From NCBI GenBank assembly GCA_033398695.1, contig CM065801.1:103161170-103225169 (forward strand): a DNA stretch of 64,000 nt, given 5' to 3'. This DNA is from Orobanche coerulescens. Its lineage: Eukaryota > Streptophyta > Magnoliopsida > Lamiales > Orobanchaceae. Position 1 is the stretch's first letter; every line of letters starts with the position of its first letter. Made by a program: the position numbers and the translations under genes. Positions 33,099 through 44,879 of the stretch are shown one piece after another. The notes under the pieces are model-generated. The model saw nothing but the letters and a program-made list of their open reading frames with translations, had not been told where the DNA came from and did not search any database.

Positions 33099-34715
33099 TG
33101 ACATGTCTTTTGTGTAACTATCGCAAGTGCACGATATCGTATCAAGTAGTAAGTGGACTTTTTGAGTCCGGTTTATCGATCCCACGAGGAAGTTAGGTTA
33201 TATTGAAATATACACTATTTAACTATTTGTTATAGAGATTTATATTATTGAAACACACAATTTAAAAGTTTGGTTTGACAATTGCAAAGAAAATACAATA
33301 ATAGTTCTAATATTCAAGGAAATGAAAGATTGTACTAATAATAGATTAATAAAAGATAAAATGAAATAGTTGGGATTACAAACTTAGTTCATCATTAGTT
33401 ATAGAAGATGTATAGGAGATCCTAAGATGAATTTACTTATTATGTTGTGTAGATTCAATTTTCCTTAAAAAGACGGTTCCTCTTTCGAATGTCAAAACGC
33501 CTCTTATATATTGAATAAATCCACTATATTTATATGTTGATTGGCTTCAATCATAGCATTAGGTTTATGAAAATAACTCAAACAATCATATAAAGTCTAG
33601 AGGTATATTTCTATCCTCTAGAACAACTTAGAGTGAAGATCATTTGATCTAATCAAACATATTTTCTTTCGAAACATATGAAGACCATAAATATCGTCAT
33701 TTATTGGCCAAATAAATAAAGATTGGTAAAACAATGAAAATCACACACAATAATAAGTAATTCATAAAAGATCTTTATACAAACTTAAATAACATGACTT
33801 ACCTTGTTTATAATCCTAACTTAAGTAACTTAGCCCATTAAGGATTTATTCAACATATTGCAAGCTTGAGTGTTCATTAATAGTTGAAAAATGGAAAGAA
33901 TTGATCCTAACTCCCTTACTAGATAAAGGAGAAAGAAGCAATAAACTCCCTCAACAACATAAGCTAAACCACACTTACACAAATCACTCAAGAATACAAG
34001 TGTGTTCTTCACACAAAAAGAAACAATATTACAAAGTGAGAAAATATAAGATGAATGATGAATAATGATGGATCTAAGGGGTCTATTTATACACCTAAAG
34101 TCATCTAATAGCTCCAAAACTCCAGCATTATTACAATAGATCGGATCAATGCCATCCATCCCCTCAATAATAGACCAAAAGTATAAAAAATTAGACAATG
34201 ATCACAATCTGTCAAGAGTTACGGCCGTAACATTGAGGAGTTACGGCCGTAACTATGATGACTTACGGCCGTAAAATTGAGGAGTTACGGCCGTAACATG
34301 GCTTCGTAAATTTGTATTTTTGTGAGTTACGCCCGTACACGCCCGTATGGAGTTCCAGACTTCATTTTCAGCCCAGAATTTCTTATACTTTGCGTTTTTG
34401 CCCTAAATCTTCTTCAGATGATAACTTTTGATATATAACTCTGATTTTGAATCCGGAAAGACTGCCGAACTCGTCTCGGAAATCCCTACAACATGAATAC
34501 ATAAAAATTTATCAAAGAGAATATTTTATACACATGTTATTTCTTGAGTAAATCAGTAATTCAATCCGATTAAGACTAAATTTACATCTTCATCCTATAA
34601 AAATAAAATTATTAAAAGCTAATTAATTCTAAGCAAAAACGAGTAGACTAGCTCAATTATGGGTGAAATATATCGATACAAACCATGGATAAGTGTATAA
34701 AACTGACACTTATCA
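33099..34715 (-). repeat. 5' LTR of Athila/Tat-like element I (1617 bp)
   Basis: The minus strand starts TGATAAGTGTCAG at 34715 and ends AGACATGTCA at 33099, next to the tRNA-Asp primer site. A TATA box GTATAAATAG lies at 34083-34093, about 126 bases downstream of a 22-bp tandem palindrome array. The right flank is copia F protease sequence, so the element entered copia F. No gag, pol or second LTR is seen. The body to the left holds the unknown ORF and LOG ORF until gypsy E interrupts at 31502. Confidence 0.82.
34219..34348. repeat. 22-bp tandem array of TTACGGCCGTAA (element I)
   Basis: Perfect TTACGGCCGTAA palindromes start at 34219, 34241, 34263 and 34285, exactly 22 bases apart, with spacers such as cattgaggag. 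Two degenerate TTACGCCCGTA words follow at 34326-34348. It is the only cluster in the window with strict periodicity. The same 12-mer fills the LTRs of gypsy H, an unrelated lineage. Confidence 0.92.
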
Positions 34716-35090
34716 AAGGACTACTACCACATCTCCACAAATTCAAACTTTGGAGGTGAAGAATGGTTTGTAGATTCCGGATGCTCGAGGCACATGACCG
34801 TCAACAAGAAGGTGCTGACAAAATATACCAAAGAAAGAGGTCCAGACGTAACCTTTGGAGATAGCTCTCGAGGACAAACAAAGGTCTTTGGAGAGCTGCA
34901 CCGAGGAAATATCATTATATCCAAAGTTCACTATGTCAAAGGGCTCAAGTATAATCTCCTGAGTATAAGCCAGTTTTGTGATGAAAAGAATTTAGTAGTC
35001 TTCACCATTTGGAAATGTATGGTGATAGATATCTTATCTGGAGAGGTGAAGCTACAAGGATTTATAAGGAGAGATGTCTACATGATTGAT
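34716..35090 (+). pseudogene. Copia F protease and GAG-pre-integrase
   Basis: The active site WFVDSGCSRHMT is at about 34768-34803, followed by KERGPDVTFGDSSRGQTKVF, then LLSISQFCDEKN and a stop at VYMID, where the CACTA begins. The protease is intact in motif. About 20 bases of copia sequence are missing between this edge and the resumption at 39008. Confidence 0.88.
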
Positions 35091-37710
35091 TGATATCATA
35101 TCCATTCCAAGTTACGACATCGGACTTCGGCCCGTAAGCTAGCCATTTTAACATTTCAGATGCGCTATCACTTTCAGAGATTTGTACCTTAAACCACCTC
35201 AAAAAAGTCTTATTATGTTCAATCAACAACCATTTCTCGCTTATTCGGGGATTCTTTGTCTTCAAAAGATTATTGTGAGCAGACAAGTACGGAAGAACCT
35301 CATCAGTGTTATTCAAAACGTACAAATGTGCTTGAAGCACCTCATCGCGATTCTTGGTTAATAATTTAACACCCCGTGTACCCTTTCCATTAAGTTTCCC
35401 ATCATGTCGAGACTTCGGAAGCCCTACAGATGGTGTTTGTGACATGTAATCTGTGCAAAACTCGATTGCTTCTTCTGCAATATACCTCTCAACAATAGAT
35501 GCTTCTGGACGAAATCGGTTTTTACTATACCCTTTAAAAATCTTCATGTATCGCTCAATCGGAAACATCCATCGCAAATAAACGGGGCCACACTCTTCAA
35601 TCTCTCTAACTACATGGACAAGTAAGTGAACCATAATATCAAAAAAAGGAGGAAAATACATCTCCAATTGGCACAAGATAACAACAGCCTCGTTTTTCCA
35701 CTCATCCAAAACCAAAGGATCAATCACTTTGCTACATATAGAATTGAAGAAAAAACACAAGCGAGTTATGGCATTTCTCACTTTTTTAGGCAAGACGTCA
35801 CGTATAGCTACAGCTAGAAGTTGTTGCATCAAGACATGGCAGTCATGAGACTTTAAGCTGGCCAATGTCAGATTTTGCATCGATACAAGACTCTTAATAT
35901 TCGACAAATAACCTTGTGGCACTTTAATGCCTTGTAAACAATTACAAAAGCTGATTTTCTCTCTTCTGGATAAAGTATAACATGCCGGGGGAAGATAAGT
36001 TCATTTACCGACTACTTGCGGATGCAACTGAGGACGTATACCCATTTCCTCTAAGTCTTGACGAGCCTGGACACCATCCTTTGTTTTGTGTTTAACATTG
36101 AGAAGTGTGCCGATCACACTATCGCAAACATTTTTTTCGACATGCATAACATCTCTGCAATGTCTAACATCTAGATGTCTCCAGTAAGGAAGATCAAAAA
36201 ATATTGACCTCTTCTTCCAAATGTTTGTCGTAGCAGCCTTCTTTTTAGTTTTTCCAAATGTAGTATTTATGTTCTTCACACGATCGTACACTTGCTCACG
36301 CGTTAAGGGCATCGGCGCAAGTCCATTTTCTGGGAATCCATTAAAAGCTTTTCGCAATCTACGATACGGGTGATGGCGACTGAGAAACCTCTGATGTTGA
36401 GTGTAAACTGTTTTATTTCCAAGTTTCAACTGGATGTAGCTTGTGTTTTCTTCACGTATAGGACATGCATGATGTCCTTTCACACTATATCCACTCAAGT
36501 TTCCATATGCAGGAAAGTCATTAATCGTACAAAATAACATTGCACGCAACTTGAAACTTTTCTGGCGGTAACCATCAAACACGTAAATCCCTTCATCCCA
36601 CATCATTCTCAAGTCATCAATCAACGAACTTAGATAAACATCTATGTCATTTCCTGGTTGTTTTGGTCCTGAAATAATCATTGACAACATAACGTACTTC
36701 CGTTTCATACATAACCAATGAGGTAGATTATATATCACAAGTAAAACAGGCCAAGAGCTATGCTTGGTGCTTAAGTTACCGAACGGATTCATTCCATCTT
36801 TGGAAAGTCCAAGCCTAAGGTTTCTTGCGTCACTCCCGAAATCTGGAAATAAATGATCTATTTTCTTCCATTGTGCAGCATCAGCTAGATGATGAATTAG
36901 CCCGTCGCATTTTCTCTCATTTGCGTGCCATGTGAGATTCTTTGCATCATCTCTATTAGCAAAAAATTGCTTGAACCTTGGAACAACCGGAAGATACCAT
37001 AACACCTTCGCGGGAGGTCCTTGTTGTGTGTTCTCTCCATCATTCTTCACTTTGTATCGTGATACCCCACACCTAGGACACTTATGCAATTCTTCAAACT
37101 CTTTTCTGTACAGTATGCAATCATTAGGACAAGCGTGTATTTTTTTATACTCCATACCCATCGGACACAAAACCTTCTTCGCCTAATAGGTACGCTTAGG
37201 CAATGTATTGCCTTTTGGTAGCATCTCATTCATCAACTGGAGCAATTCGGTGAAACTTTTGTCACTCCACCCATTTATTGCCTTCAAATTAACCAGCTTC
37301 AACACGGCAGATAGACGTGTGAAATTTTCACACCCCAGATACAATGGAGTCTCTGAATCACTTTTCAATGCATCATAAACATGAGCTCTTTGAAATGATT
37401 CTTGTCCGACATGACGAGTCATTTCTTCAAATTGATCACCATCTATATCTACATGAGTGTTTCCAGTTGGAACATCTACTATTTCGCCATGCCATATCCA
37501 CACCGTATAGTTGGTGTTTATCCCCTCACAAACAAGATGTTCACGAATTGTGTCAGCCTCATGTCATCTCCCATTCATACACTTCACACAAGGGCAAAAG
37601 TATCGTTCATCGGGTTCCAAGCGATGTTGTCGAGCAAATTTAAGAAATTGCTCAATTCCATTGTCATACTCCGCACTCGCACGACTTGCATTCATCCAAC
37701 TTCGATCCAT
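35091..37710 (-). pseudogene. TNP2-type CACTA transposase, one frame with three stops
   Basis: ATG 37708-37710 (MDRSWM) opens a single frame to the left edge with only TGA 37564-37566, TAG 37183-37185 and TGA 36001-36003. Domains are Transpos_assoc (37480-37710, with CPCVKCMNG), Transposase_21 (36010-37170: ACPNDCILYR, CPRCGVSRY, FGNLSTKHSSWPVLLVIYNL, SGPKQPGNDIDVYL, FPAYGNLSG), then DUF4218 (35200-35920: LKSHDCHVLMQQLL, YLRWMFPIERYM). The frame is cut at YDIN before DUF4216 would finish. Two stops fit CGA to TGA. The protein cuts and joins CACTA ends in the nucleus. Confidence 0.9.
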
Positions 37711-37719
37711 TTCTTCTTT

Positions 37720-38740
37720 TCTGTTACACATACTATGTTCATCAATTTTCTATTGTTTTGTATAAAGGGCAAGAATTTCATTTCTATATGATTACTAACT
37801 TTTTGAAAATTGTTTTGACAAAGAGAATGACAAAGGTATGGTAGTCCTATCATTGTTGTTTAAAATAGAAACATGAACGACGGTTGTCAAAATAGAATTA
37901 ACTGTATACTACGTCAACTTATGGCTTTGTCAAGATTGCTAACTCTATCTGCACGAACTGTTGGGAGAAGATCCTTAAGACGAAAGTTAACATCTATCCC
38001 AAAGGAAGAAGATCCTTAAGAAGTTAACCAAAGCTATCCCAAAATAATTTGTGTTCCACAAAATAGTGTTGTCAAAAGCAACACACATAATTAAACACAC
38101 ACACTCAACTAAATCGATTAAATTATACAACAAACAAGAAGAAAATAACATGTAAAACTACATTACACACTCACATACACATAGTGCACACGCACATACA
38201 TATTTTGTCCGTTATGTGCATTTGAATACCACGTTTGTAATTATTGTGGTTTTATTAAGGTTTTAACATTATTCTCCAAAACAATCCAGGTATAATTAAA
38301 AGTCCACAGACAAACAATACACACAACACACACTGCCACACACAATACACACACACACACACTGCCACACACACACAACACAATACAGCCTCACACACAA
38401 TACACACACACACTGCATGCACACACACTGCCACACCTATACATGCACATACACACACAACACACACATTAAACAGCACACAACAATCCTTAAAAGACTA
38501 GATAAAATTACCAAATAGGAACAAAGAAGAGAGTTAGGAATAATTACCAAATAATTTGCGGTGGTCGTGCGAAACGCCGAGGAGCTTGCGGGGGTTGCGA
38601 GGTCGCCGGAGGTCGCGGGGGTCACGAGGTCGCCAGAGGTCGCGGGTCGACTGTGAAAAGTCGCGGAGTCAGAAGCGTAGGAAGAAAGAAAGGAAAAAAG
38701 AAGAAAGAAAGAAAGAAAGAAAGAAAGAGGATGTAATTAA
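37720..38740. other. CACTA 5' region with microsatellites
   Basis: Between the transposase start and the subterminal repeats lie AT-rich DNA and a (CA)n-rich stretch (38310-38470, cacacacactgccacac variants). A GC-rich stretch with repeated gaggtcg words follows (38555-38650), then (GAAA)n at 38698-38727. No coding frame beyond low-complexity artefacts is visible. Confidence 0.6.
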
Positions 38741-38749
38741 ATGGAATAT

Positions 38750-39007
38750 AACAACGGCGGTTTTCAAGTAACCGCCGTAAAATAGGAAAAATTAACGGCG
38801 GTTGCTTAATAACCGCCGTTAATTGTCGGAATTTAACAGCGGTTTGGCAAAAACCGCCGTTAACTTCTTAATTTAACAGCGGTTTCTTTTTTAACCGCTG
38901 TTAATTTTTCATAATATTTACGAACCGTGCCACCGCACAAATTTAACAGCGGTTTTAACATAACCGCTATTAATTGTCCGCTGTTAAATGGGTATTTTGT
39001 AGTAGTG
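38750..39007. repeat. CACTA subterminal inverted repeats AACCGCCGTTAA
   Basis: Five inverted pairs of TTAACGGCGGTT or TTTAACAGCGGTT with its complement form hairpins with loops of 5 to 10 bases, up to the terminus. Copies nearer the end change from ACGGCGG to ACAGCGG. These are the expected transposase-binding repeats, and they differ completely from the AAGAGACC repeats of the CACTA at 8562-12739. Confidence 0.85.
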
Positions 39008-40650
39008 CTGTTTTCTATTTAAGACAATAGCTGAGAATGGATGGCTGTGGCACAAAAGATTATGTCATCTGAATTTAAAAGCCATCAATAAGATTAGTTC
39101 TCAGAAGCTGGTCAGAGGACTTCCAGAAGAAGCATTCAAGAAGGAAGCTCTCTGTGATGCGTGTCAGAAAGGAAAGCAGACCAGAGCATCATTCAAGCCA
39201 GTCCAGCCTACAACTCTCACATCGAGGATCTTAGATCTACTTTATATGGATCTATTTGGCCCTATCAAGCCGAGGACTATAAGTGGCAGAAACCTTGCTC
39301 TAGTAGTAGTGGATGACTTCTCAAGGTATGGATTATCTTCTTGTATAAGAAGAGTGAAACCTTGACCAAGCTACCTGAGTTGCTGAGAAGGATCCAAAAT
39401 GAAAAATACCTCTCAATCATCAAGACCAGATCAGATAGAGGAGGAGAATTTCTCAACAAGGCGATCACTGATTATAGCGATCAGAATGGAATCCAGCATG
39501 AGCTCTCTGCATCCAGGACTCTCCAGCAGAATGGTGTTGCCGAAAGAAGAAACAGAACCTTAAAGGAAGCAGCCAGGTCCATGATTATAGAAGCAGACTT
39601 GCCCAAGAGGTTCTGGGCTGAAGCTGTCAACACAGCTTGCCATACTCAGAACAGGAGTATGATAGTAGGGAGACATGGCAAAACTCCCTATGAGGTTTGG
39701 AAGGGTAAAACACCTACAGTTGCTTATTTTCATATTTTTGGTTGTAAGTGTTTCATACACAACAAAGGTAAAACCCAACTAAATGCCTTTGATGCTAAAA
39801 CTGATGATGGTCTCTTTATGGGATATTCACAAAGAAGCAAGGCATATAGAGTCTTTTACAAAAGAACCTTAGTTGTGGAGGAAACACCTCATGTTGTATT
39901 TGATGAATCTACCGTTGAGTACAGGAAACAAGTAGAGCTAATTGAGGATAAGCTCAAATACGCAACCCTCGAAGAAGTCATTGTACATGACACAGGAATG
40001 GTGGACTCATTTGCAGATCAGCCTGAAGACCCATTTGTAGCTGATAAAGACCCAACTGCAGATCAGACAGGACCACCAAACCTACCTGATCCAGTTGCTG
40101 CTGATGAAAATCAAACTATGGCTGATAAAGAATCATCTGCAGACCATACCAGATCCCAACCTGTAGATGACAAGACGGTAGCTGAACCAGTTGCAGACCA
40201 AGGAGATTAGATCCAATCTGATGCAGAGAGAGCGGAAATCCTCGAGAGCAAATTTACAGGGGGAACAGACCCTGAAGAAGAAGACATCCCTAAGTGGATC
40301 CAAGATCATCCCATCCAACTGATCATTGGGAAGCTGACTGATGGAGTCAAGACTAGACAGTCTACTCTACCCGCAGGAATGGCAATGTTTTCATGCTTCA
40401 TGTCCCATATAGAACCCAAGACAACAAAGCAAGCCTTGGAAGACTATTCTTGGATCAATGCCATGCAAGAGGAGCTTGAACAAATGGAAAGGATTAATGT
40501 ATGGGAACTAACAGACAGACCAGATCATAAGAAGGTTATTGGCACCAAATGGGTGTACAAAAACAAAAGCGACGAAGATGGAGCTGTTGTTAGGAATAAA
40601 GCCAAACTTGTTGCTAAAGGATATGCATAGTGTGAAGGAATAGATTTTTA
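39008..40650 (+). pseudogene. Copia F integrase and RT N-terminus
   Basis: The zinc finger (LWHKRLCHLNLK, then CDACQKGKQ) is at 39040-39185. Catalytic residues are YMDLFGP, TRSDRGGEF and NGVAERRNRTL, all present. A short deletion near 39330 shifts the frame after DDFSRY. The frame 39341-40210 is open through the C-terminal domain and an Asp/Gln-rich linker with repeated ADQ words. RT begins at 40430 ([15 protein letters not shown]) and meets TAG 40628-40630. Confidence 0.88.
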
Positions 40651-41921
40651 TGAAAAGAGTGCATTTCTTAATGAAGTCTATCAAGGATTTTGAAGTCTAT
40701 CAGATGGATGTAAAGAGTGCATTTCTTAATGGAATCCTAGAAGAAGAAGTCTATGTGGAGCAACCCCCAATATTTGTCAAAGGAGACAAAGTCTACAAGC
40801 TATTCAAAGCTCTATATGGACTTAAACAGGCACCAAGAGCTTGGTATGAAACCTTATCTGTATTTCTTGAGAAGAACGGTTTCTGCAAACGGAAAGTGGA
40901 CAAGACCCTATTCAGAGTGGAGCACGAAGGCCACATATTAATAGTTCAGATATATGTGGATGACATCATATTTGGCTCAACCAACCCAGAGCTGTGTGAG
41001 AAATTCTCAAATCTCATGCAAGGAGAGTTTGAGATGAGTATGATGGGAAAGCTTAACTTCTTTCTTGGATTACAAGTCAAGCAGATGGAAAATAGAATTT
41101 TCATCAATCAACCCAAATATACCCGAGATCTAATCAAGAGATTTGGAATGGAATCAGCCAAACCAGCAAGAATTCCTATGAGCACAAGTACTCACCTAGA
41201 TGCAGATGAGGGAGGCATATCAGTGGATTCAACCCACTACAGAGGACTTATTGGATCATTGCTATACCTCACTGCAAGTAGACCAGATATATCTTATGCC
41301 CTAGGAGTATGCGCACGATTTCAATCCAAGCCAAAGCAGTCTCACCAAGATGCAGCCAAGAGAATAATCAAATACCTTAAGTCTACAGTCAATGTGGGAC
41401 TATGGTATTCTAAGGACGATAACTTCGAGCTATTAGAATATTTAGATGCAGATTTCGCATGATGCAAAATAAATAGGAAAAACACCAGTGGAACATGCAA
41501 ATTCTTAGGAACCAGACTGATATCCTGGTTTAGCAAGAAGCAGGTTTCTAACTCAATCTCCACCACAGAGTCAGAATACCTAGCTGCAGGTAGTTGTTGT
41601 GCCTAGATCTTATGGATCAGACAACAACTAAGGGACTACAACATTATTGCCAATGAAGTTCCTATTTGGTGTGACAACAATAGTGCTATTGCAATAACCA
41701 ACAACCCGGTATTGCATTCAAGGACAAAGCACATTGATGTTAAGCATCACTTCATAAGATATCACGTGCTTAACAAGAGAGTAAGAGTTGAAAGAGTCAG
41801 CACAGACTACCAAATTGCTGATATTTTCACCAAACCTTTGCCAGAAGAAAGGTTTTTGGAGCTGAGCAGAGAACTTGGATTACTAGATTGGGAATCTAGT
41901 ACAGAGGAAAAAGCTAGCTGA
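40650..41921 (+). pseudogene. Copia F RT C-terminus and RNase H
   Basis: One frame has two stops (41460-41462, 41604-41606). IYVDDIIFGSTN is intact at about 40960 and FFLGLQVKQM follows. RNase H has YLDADFA, TTESEYLAAGS, DNNSAIAITNNP and KHIDVKHHFIRY, ending in IADIFTKPLPEERF and a stop at 41921. At 40640-40740 the RT lost the [14 protein letters not shown] block and instead shows a duplicated gcatttcttaatg and gaagtctatca, a local template-switch scar. Confidence 0.88.
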
Positions 41922-42491
41922 AGCAGATCAGATAAAGGACGGACTAAGCTGATCATAGAAATCAGACCCTACCTGATGCAGACAAGAAGACGAAGGACAG
42001 ACGAAGGATCCTTGCTGATCAAACCACAGGCGAGAAGTCAAAAGAGTCAACTCACCTGATGCAGAGCAGTCAACAGTCAACGATCAACCAGCTAAGTTTT
42101 CCAATCCTGACCGACTTATGAATATTATATTATTATATGTTTTTTTGTATCATATCGTATTATTATTTGGATCACAAGTGGCATAATATTAAAATACACG
42201 AGGCAACCACAAGTTCAATCGACCTCCACTGTGACCAATTAAAACCCAACCGTCTATTTTCAAACTCAAAACCTAGACCACCGATTACTAAATTTGAATT
42301 TTAAAAATCCTTAAAAGTTGGACCACCGATTAAAATAAATGAATATTTAATTACAAATGTCGTTTCATTTTCCTTTTAAGGACGGGAAAAGCCCTTTCAC
42401 TTTACCTTCACCAAACTTTCTAAACCCTAATTTTCAAAGCAGAAATCCTTTCAAACCCTCAATACACTAAGAAATCGCTTATTTTGCAGAA
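41922..42491 (+). other. Copia F pol-accessory spacer with splice acceptor
   Basis: There is no frame here. The first 170 bases repeat short gaagg, gcagat and agtcaac words. From about 42380 the sequence turns leader-like (ttcaccaaactttctaaaccctaatttt) and ends CTTATTTTGCAG/AA directly before the accessory ATG at 42492. The acceptor context suggests that the accessory ORF is translated from a spliced mRNA, as proposed for env-position ORFs of SIRE elements. This is inferred. Confidence 0.5.
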
Positions 42492-44879
42492 ATGGAATCC
42501 TACTTTGAAGGCGTGAATTTGAAGGCAGTCAAGGACCAGATCATCTTTTCTCTGGTCGTCGATTTTGAGGGAATCCTAGAAACAAATCTGGAGAACAACG
42601 GCGTGCTCAACCTCATTCGAGCGATGAAGATGAATGGGATCCACCCATTCCTTGACATCAGCCCCAAGCACCTGTTTAAGGAGGCCGTTATTGCATTCTT
42701 CCGAGAGGCCCGAGTGATCGAATCGGGGATTTAGAGCACAGTATGTGGAATCCAAGTGGACATCTCGCCGGAGACAATCGGAAAAACATTTGGGATAAAA
42801 AGCCGCGGCGTGGCGGTCGAAGCCCATAAGCAAAACGCAGCCGATACCTGGCTGAAAATTAAGACGATCGACCAACCGTAGAAACTGAAGCTAACCGCCA
42901 AAAGGAGCGAAATAAGGAAGGAGTATCTCTATGTATTGGATATAACTAACAAGATAGTGATGGGGATGGCCAGTAGCTACGACCAACTGTCGTCAGGTAA
43001 GTTTATGGTGCTAGAAGCACTGATCCAAGACGAACCAATTGAGTGGACGAATTACATATACAAGCAATTGGTGCGTGAGGTCAACAAGGCCGAGTGGCTT
43101 GTTGATGAGAAGAAATTTAAATCCAAGTTGGTGTTCGGAACCCAGCTCAGTTGGATTTTGGAGAAACTTGGTGTGGCGAAGGGAAACACTGACCCCTTCC
43201 ACATCAATAAGAGACTTGGTCATCTAGACCAAGAAACACTGAGGAGGCTAAGAGGCGGAAGGAGAGTAGCCCAGATTTTAAAAGAGTTGTTTGCCCAGGG
43301 ACCCACCTACAGATACCCTGAAACTTCCAACGAGTCCAACCAGGCTGCAACCCGCAACTCACCTGCAGCCCAGTCTGATACAGAGTCATACAACACTCCA
43401 ATTGCTATTCATTTTAAGAGAAGGGGACCAGCCCCTGGTGAGCCCTCCATAATCCACTCCTCACCAGAACCCTCTCCCAAACGACCCAGGCGCTTATTTG
43501 ACGAGGAGGAGCAGTCAGATCAATTTGCTACACCTGAACCCATTCTATTGGAGGATCATCCTGCTCCCTCCAGCCTGGAGACACAAATGGTACCAGTTCT
43601 AACCCCTCTTTTTGCAACAGAGGAAGAAGAGGCAGGTTTAATTATTTCAATTCTAGAAGCCAATTACACGTTTAATCTGCTTGAACATAACAGTTTTAAC
43701 TTGTATATAGAGCAACTTTTAATTGTAAAAACCCATGCTCTAAAACACTCCTTTGTTGAAATCTTTGAGGAATGGAAAACTCTAAAAACCGTTCCATTCT
43801 CTCAACTTCAAACCTTGATTAAAGGGAGTAGCTGGGACTATCCCCAGGCTACAGAAGATCTGCTCACCCATTTTTGTTATGAGACAGATCTATGTTTGCT
43901 ACTTCAGGAAGGCTGGTTCATGTAAATTTTAAAACAAACATGGACCAGCTCATCCATCTTATTATGGCTAGCATGTTTGATGGATCGTTGAATGGAGATG
44001 GAGAAGTAGTTGAAAAAGATGTAAGAATAGAAGAAGTGGTAGAAGAAGAAGAAAAAGAAGAAGTTATTATAATAGAATATGAAGAAAAGGAGAAAGTAGA
44101 AAAAGAAAAAGAAGAAGAAAATATTTTAGTTGAAAAAACAGAAGAATTGGAAGATGAAGGAGAGGAAGAAGGAGAGGAGGTGGACCAAGAAGAAGCAGAA
44201 GAAGAAAAAGAAGAAAATGATGATGAAAATAAAGATGAAGAAAAAGGTGATGATGATGATGATAATAAAGGAGATGGAGGTGAAGAGGAGGTTGAGAGAG
44301 AAAAAGAAAGGGAGCATGAAGAAAAAGAAGAAAATGAAGAAGGAGAAAATGAGAAGGAAAAGGAAGAAGGAGAAAAGGAGAAGGAAAAAGAAAAGGAGGC
44401 AGAAAAAGTAGATGCATCAGACAAAGCTGGGGCACTTGCCCGCTATACCAGCCTAGATGCAGACCTAGCTGAGGATTCCATATCGGGGACCCCAGAGTAG
44501 ACCCCATCTGGTAATCCAGCAGTAGACAGAAGTCTTCAGACAGGTGGGTCATCCGCACACCTACCTGCAGGTGTCGAAGGCTCAGCGAGCACTCTCAGCA
44601 GACATAACACAACCTGTGATGACTGAGCTGATCCGACAGATTGTAAAAGACACTGTTGGATAGATGCTTGCCTCACAAGTCACTCCTGACCTGCAGTCCA
44701 TTAATGCTAAAATTGACACCTTGCTGCAGCGAAATATCCCTCAACCACCTCCTCCTACAAACAACAGAATGCCCCTTGGCATCTCTGACTGGATGTATAG
44801 AGTTGAGCAGCAATTGACCATCCTGGTTGATGTTGGCAAAAAGGGGGAAGAAAGGTTACAGGGGGAAGGTAGCTGGTAG
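42492..44879 (+). pseudogene. Copia F accessory ORF (post-pol), unknown function
   Basis: ATG 42492 opens a frame to 43925 with TAG 42732-42734 and 42879-42881. The N-terminal globular part (MESYFEGVNLKAVKDQIIF, VLNLIRAMKMNGIHPFL, EAVIAFFREARVI, VDISPETIGKTFGIKS) resembles, from memory, hypothetical proteins of Lamiales copia elements. A Pro/Ser-rich basic stretch follows (SPEPSPKRPRRLF, NLS-like, about 43460-43500). After a frameshift near 43920 comes a 150-residue Glu/Lys-rich acidic tail (43990-44410). A further frame change near 44590 gives a helical end with SINAKIDTLLQRN and stops at 44879. No signal peptide or membrane helix is seen, so it does not look like a typical envelope protein. 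Confidence 0.65.

Larger units (their letters stand above)
35091..39007 (-). mobile_element. CACTA transposon with TNP2, left end deleted
   Basis: The right terminus is gtagtagtg at 38999-39007 (complement CACTACTACAAAAT), preceded by subterminal hairpin repeats. The left side enters copia sequence directly from transposase codons, without a terminus. The TNP2 gene runs leftward. The element therefore lost its 3' end and about 20 bases of copia target, and could no longer move. Confidence 0.88.

Noticed and set aside
33830..34198. 122-residue minus-strand frame in the element I LTR
   Set aside because: It spans the LTR TATA box and leader, has AT-rich codons, and nothing recognisable.
34219..34300. 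Possible CRISPR-like array (22-bp periodic repeats)
   Set aside because: Plant LTR context, 12-bp palindrome, near-identical spacers, no cas genes.
35626..37791. Plus-strand frames across the TNP2 region
   Set aside because: Shadows of the transposase read on the other strand.
38255..38479. Val/Cys-rich frame on the minus strand
   Set aside because: Translation of a (CA)n microsatellite.
43918..44424. 168-residue Ser/Phe-rich frame on the minus strand
   Set aside because: It is the antisense of the Glu/Lys-rich GAA/GAG codon run of the accessory ORF. Low complexity explains it.
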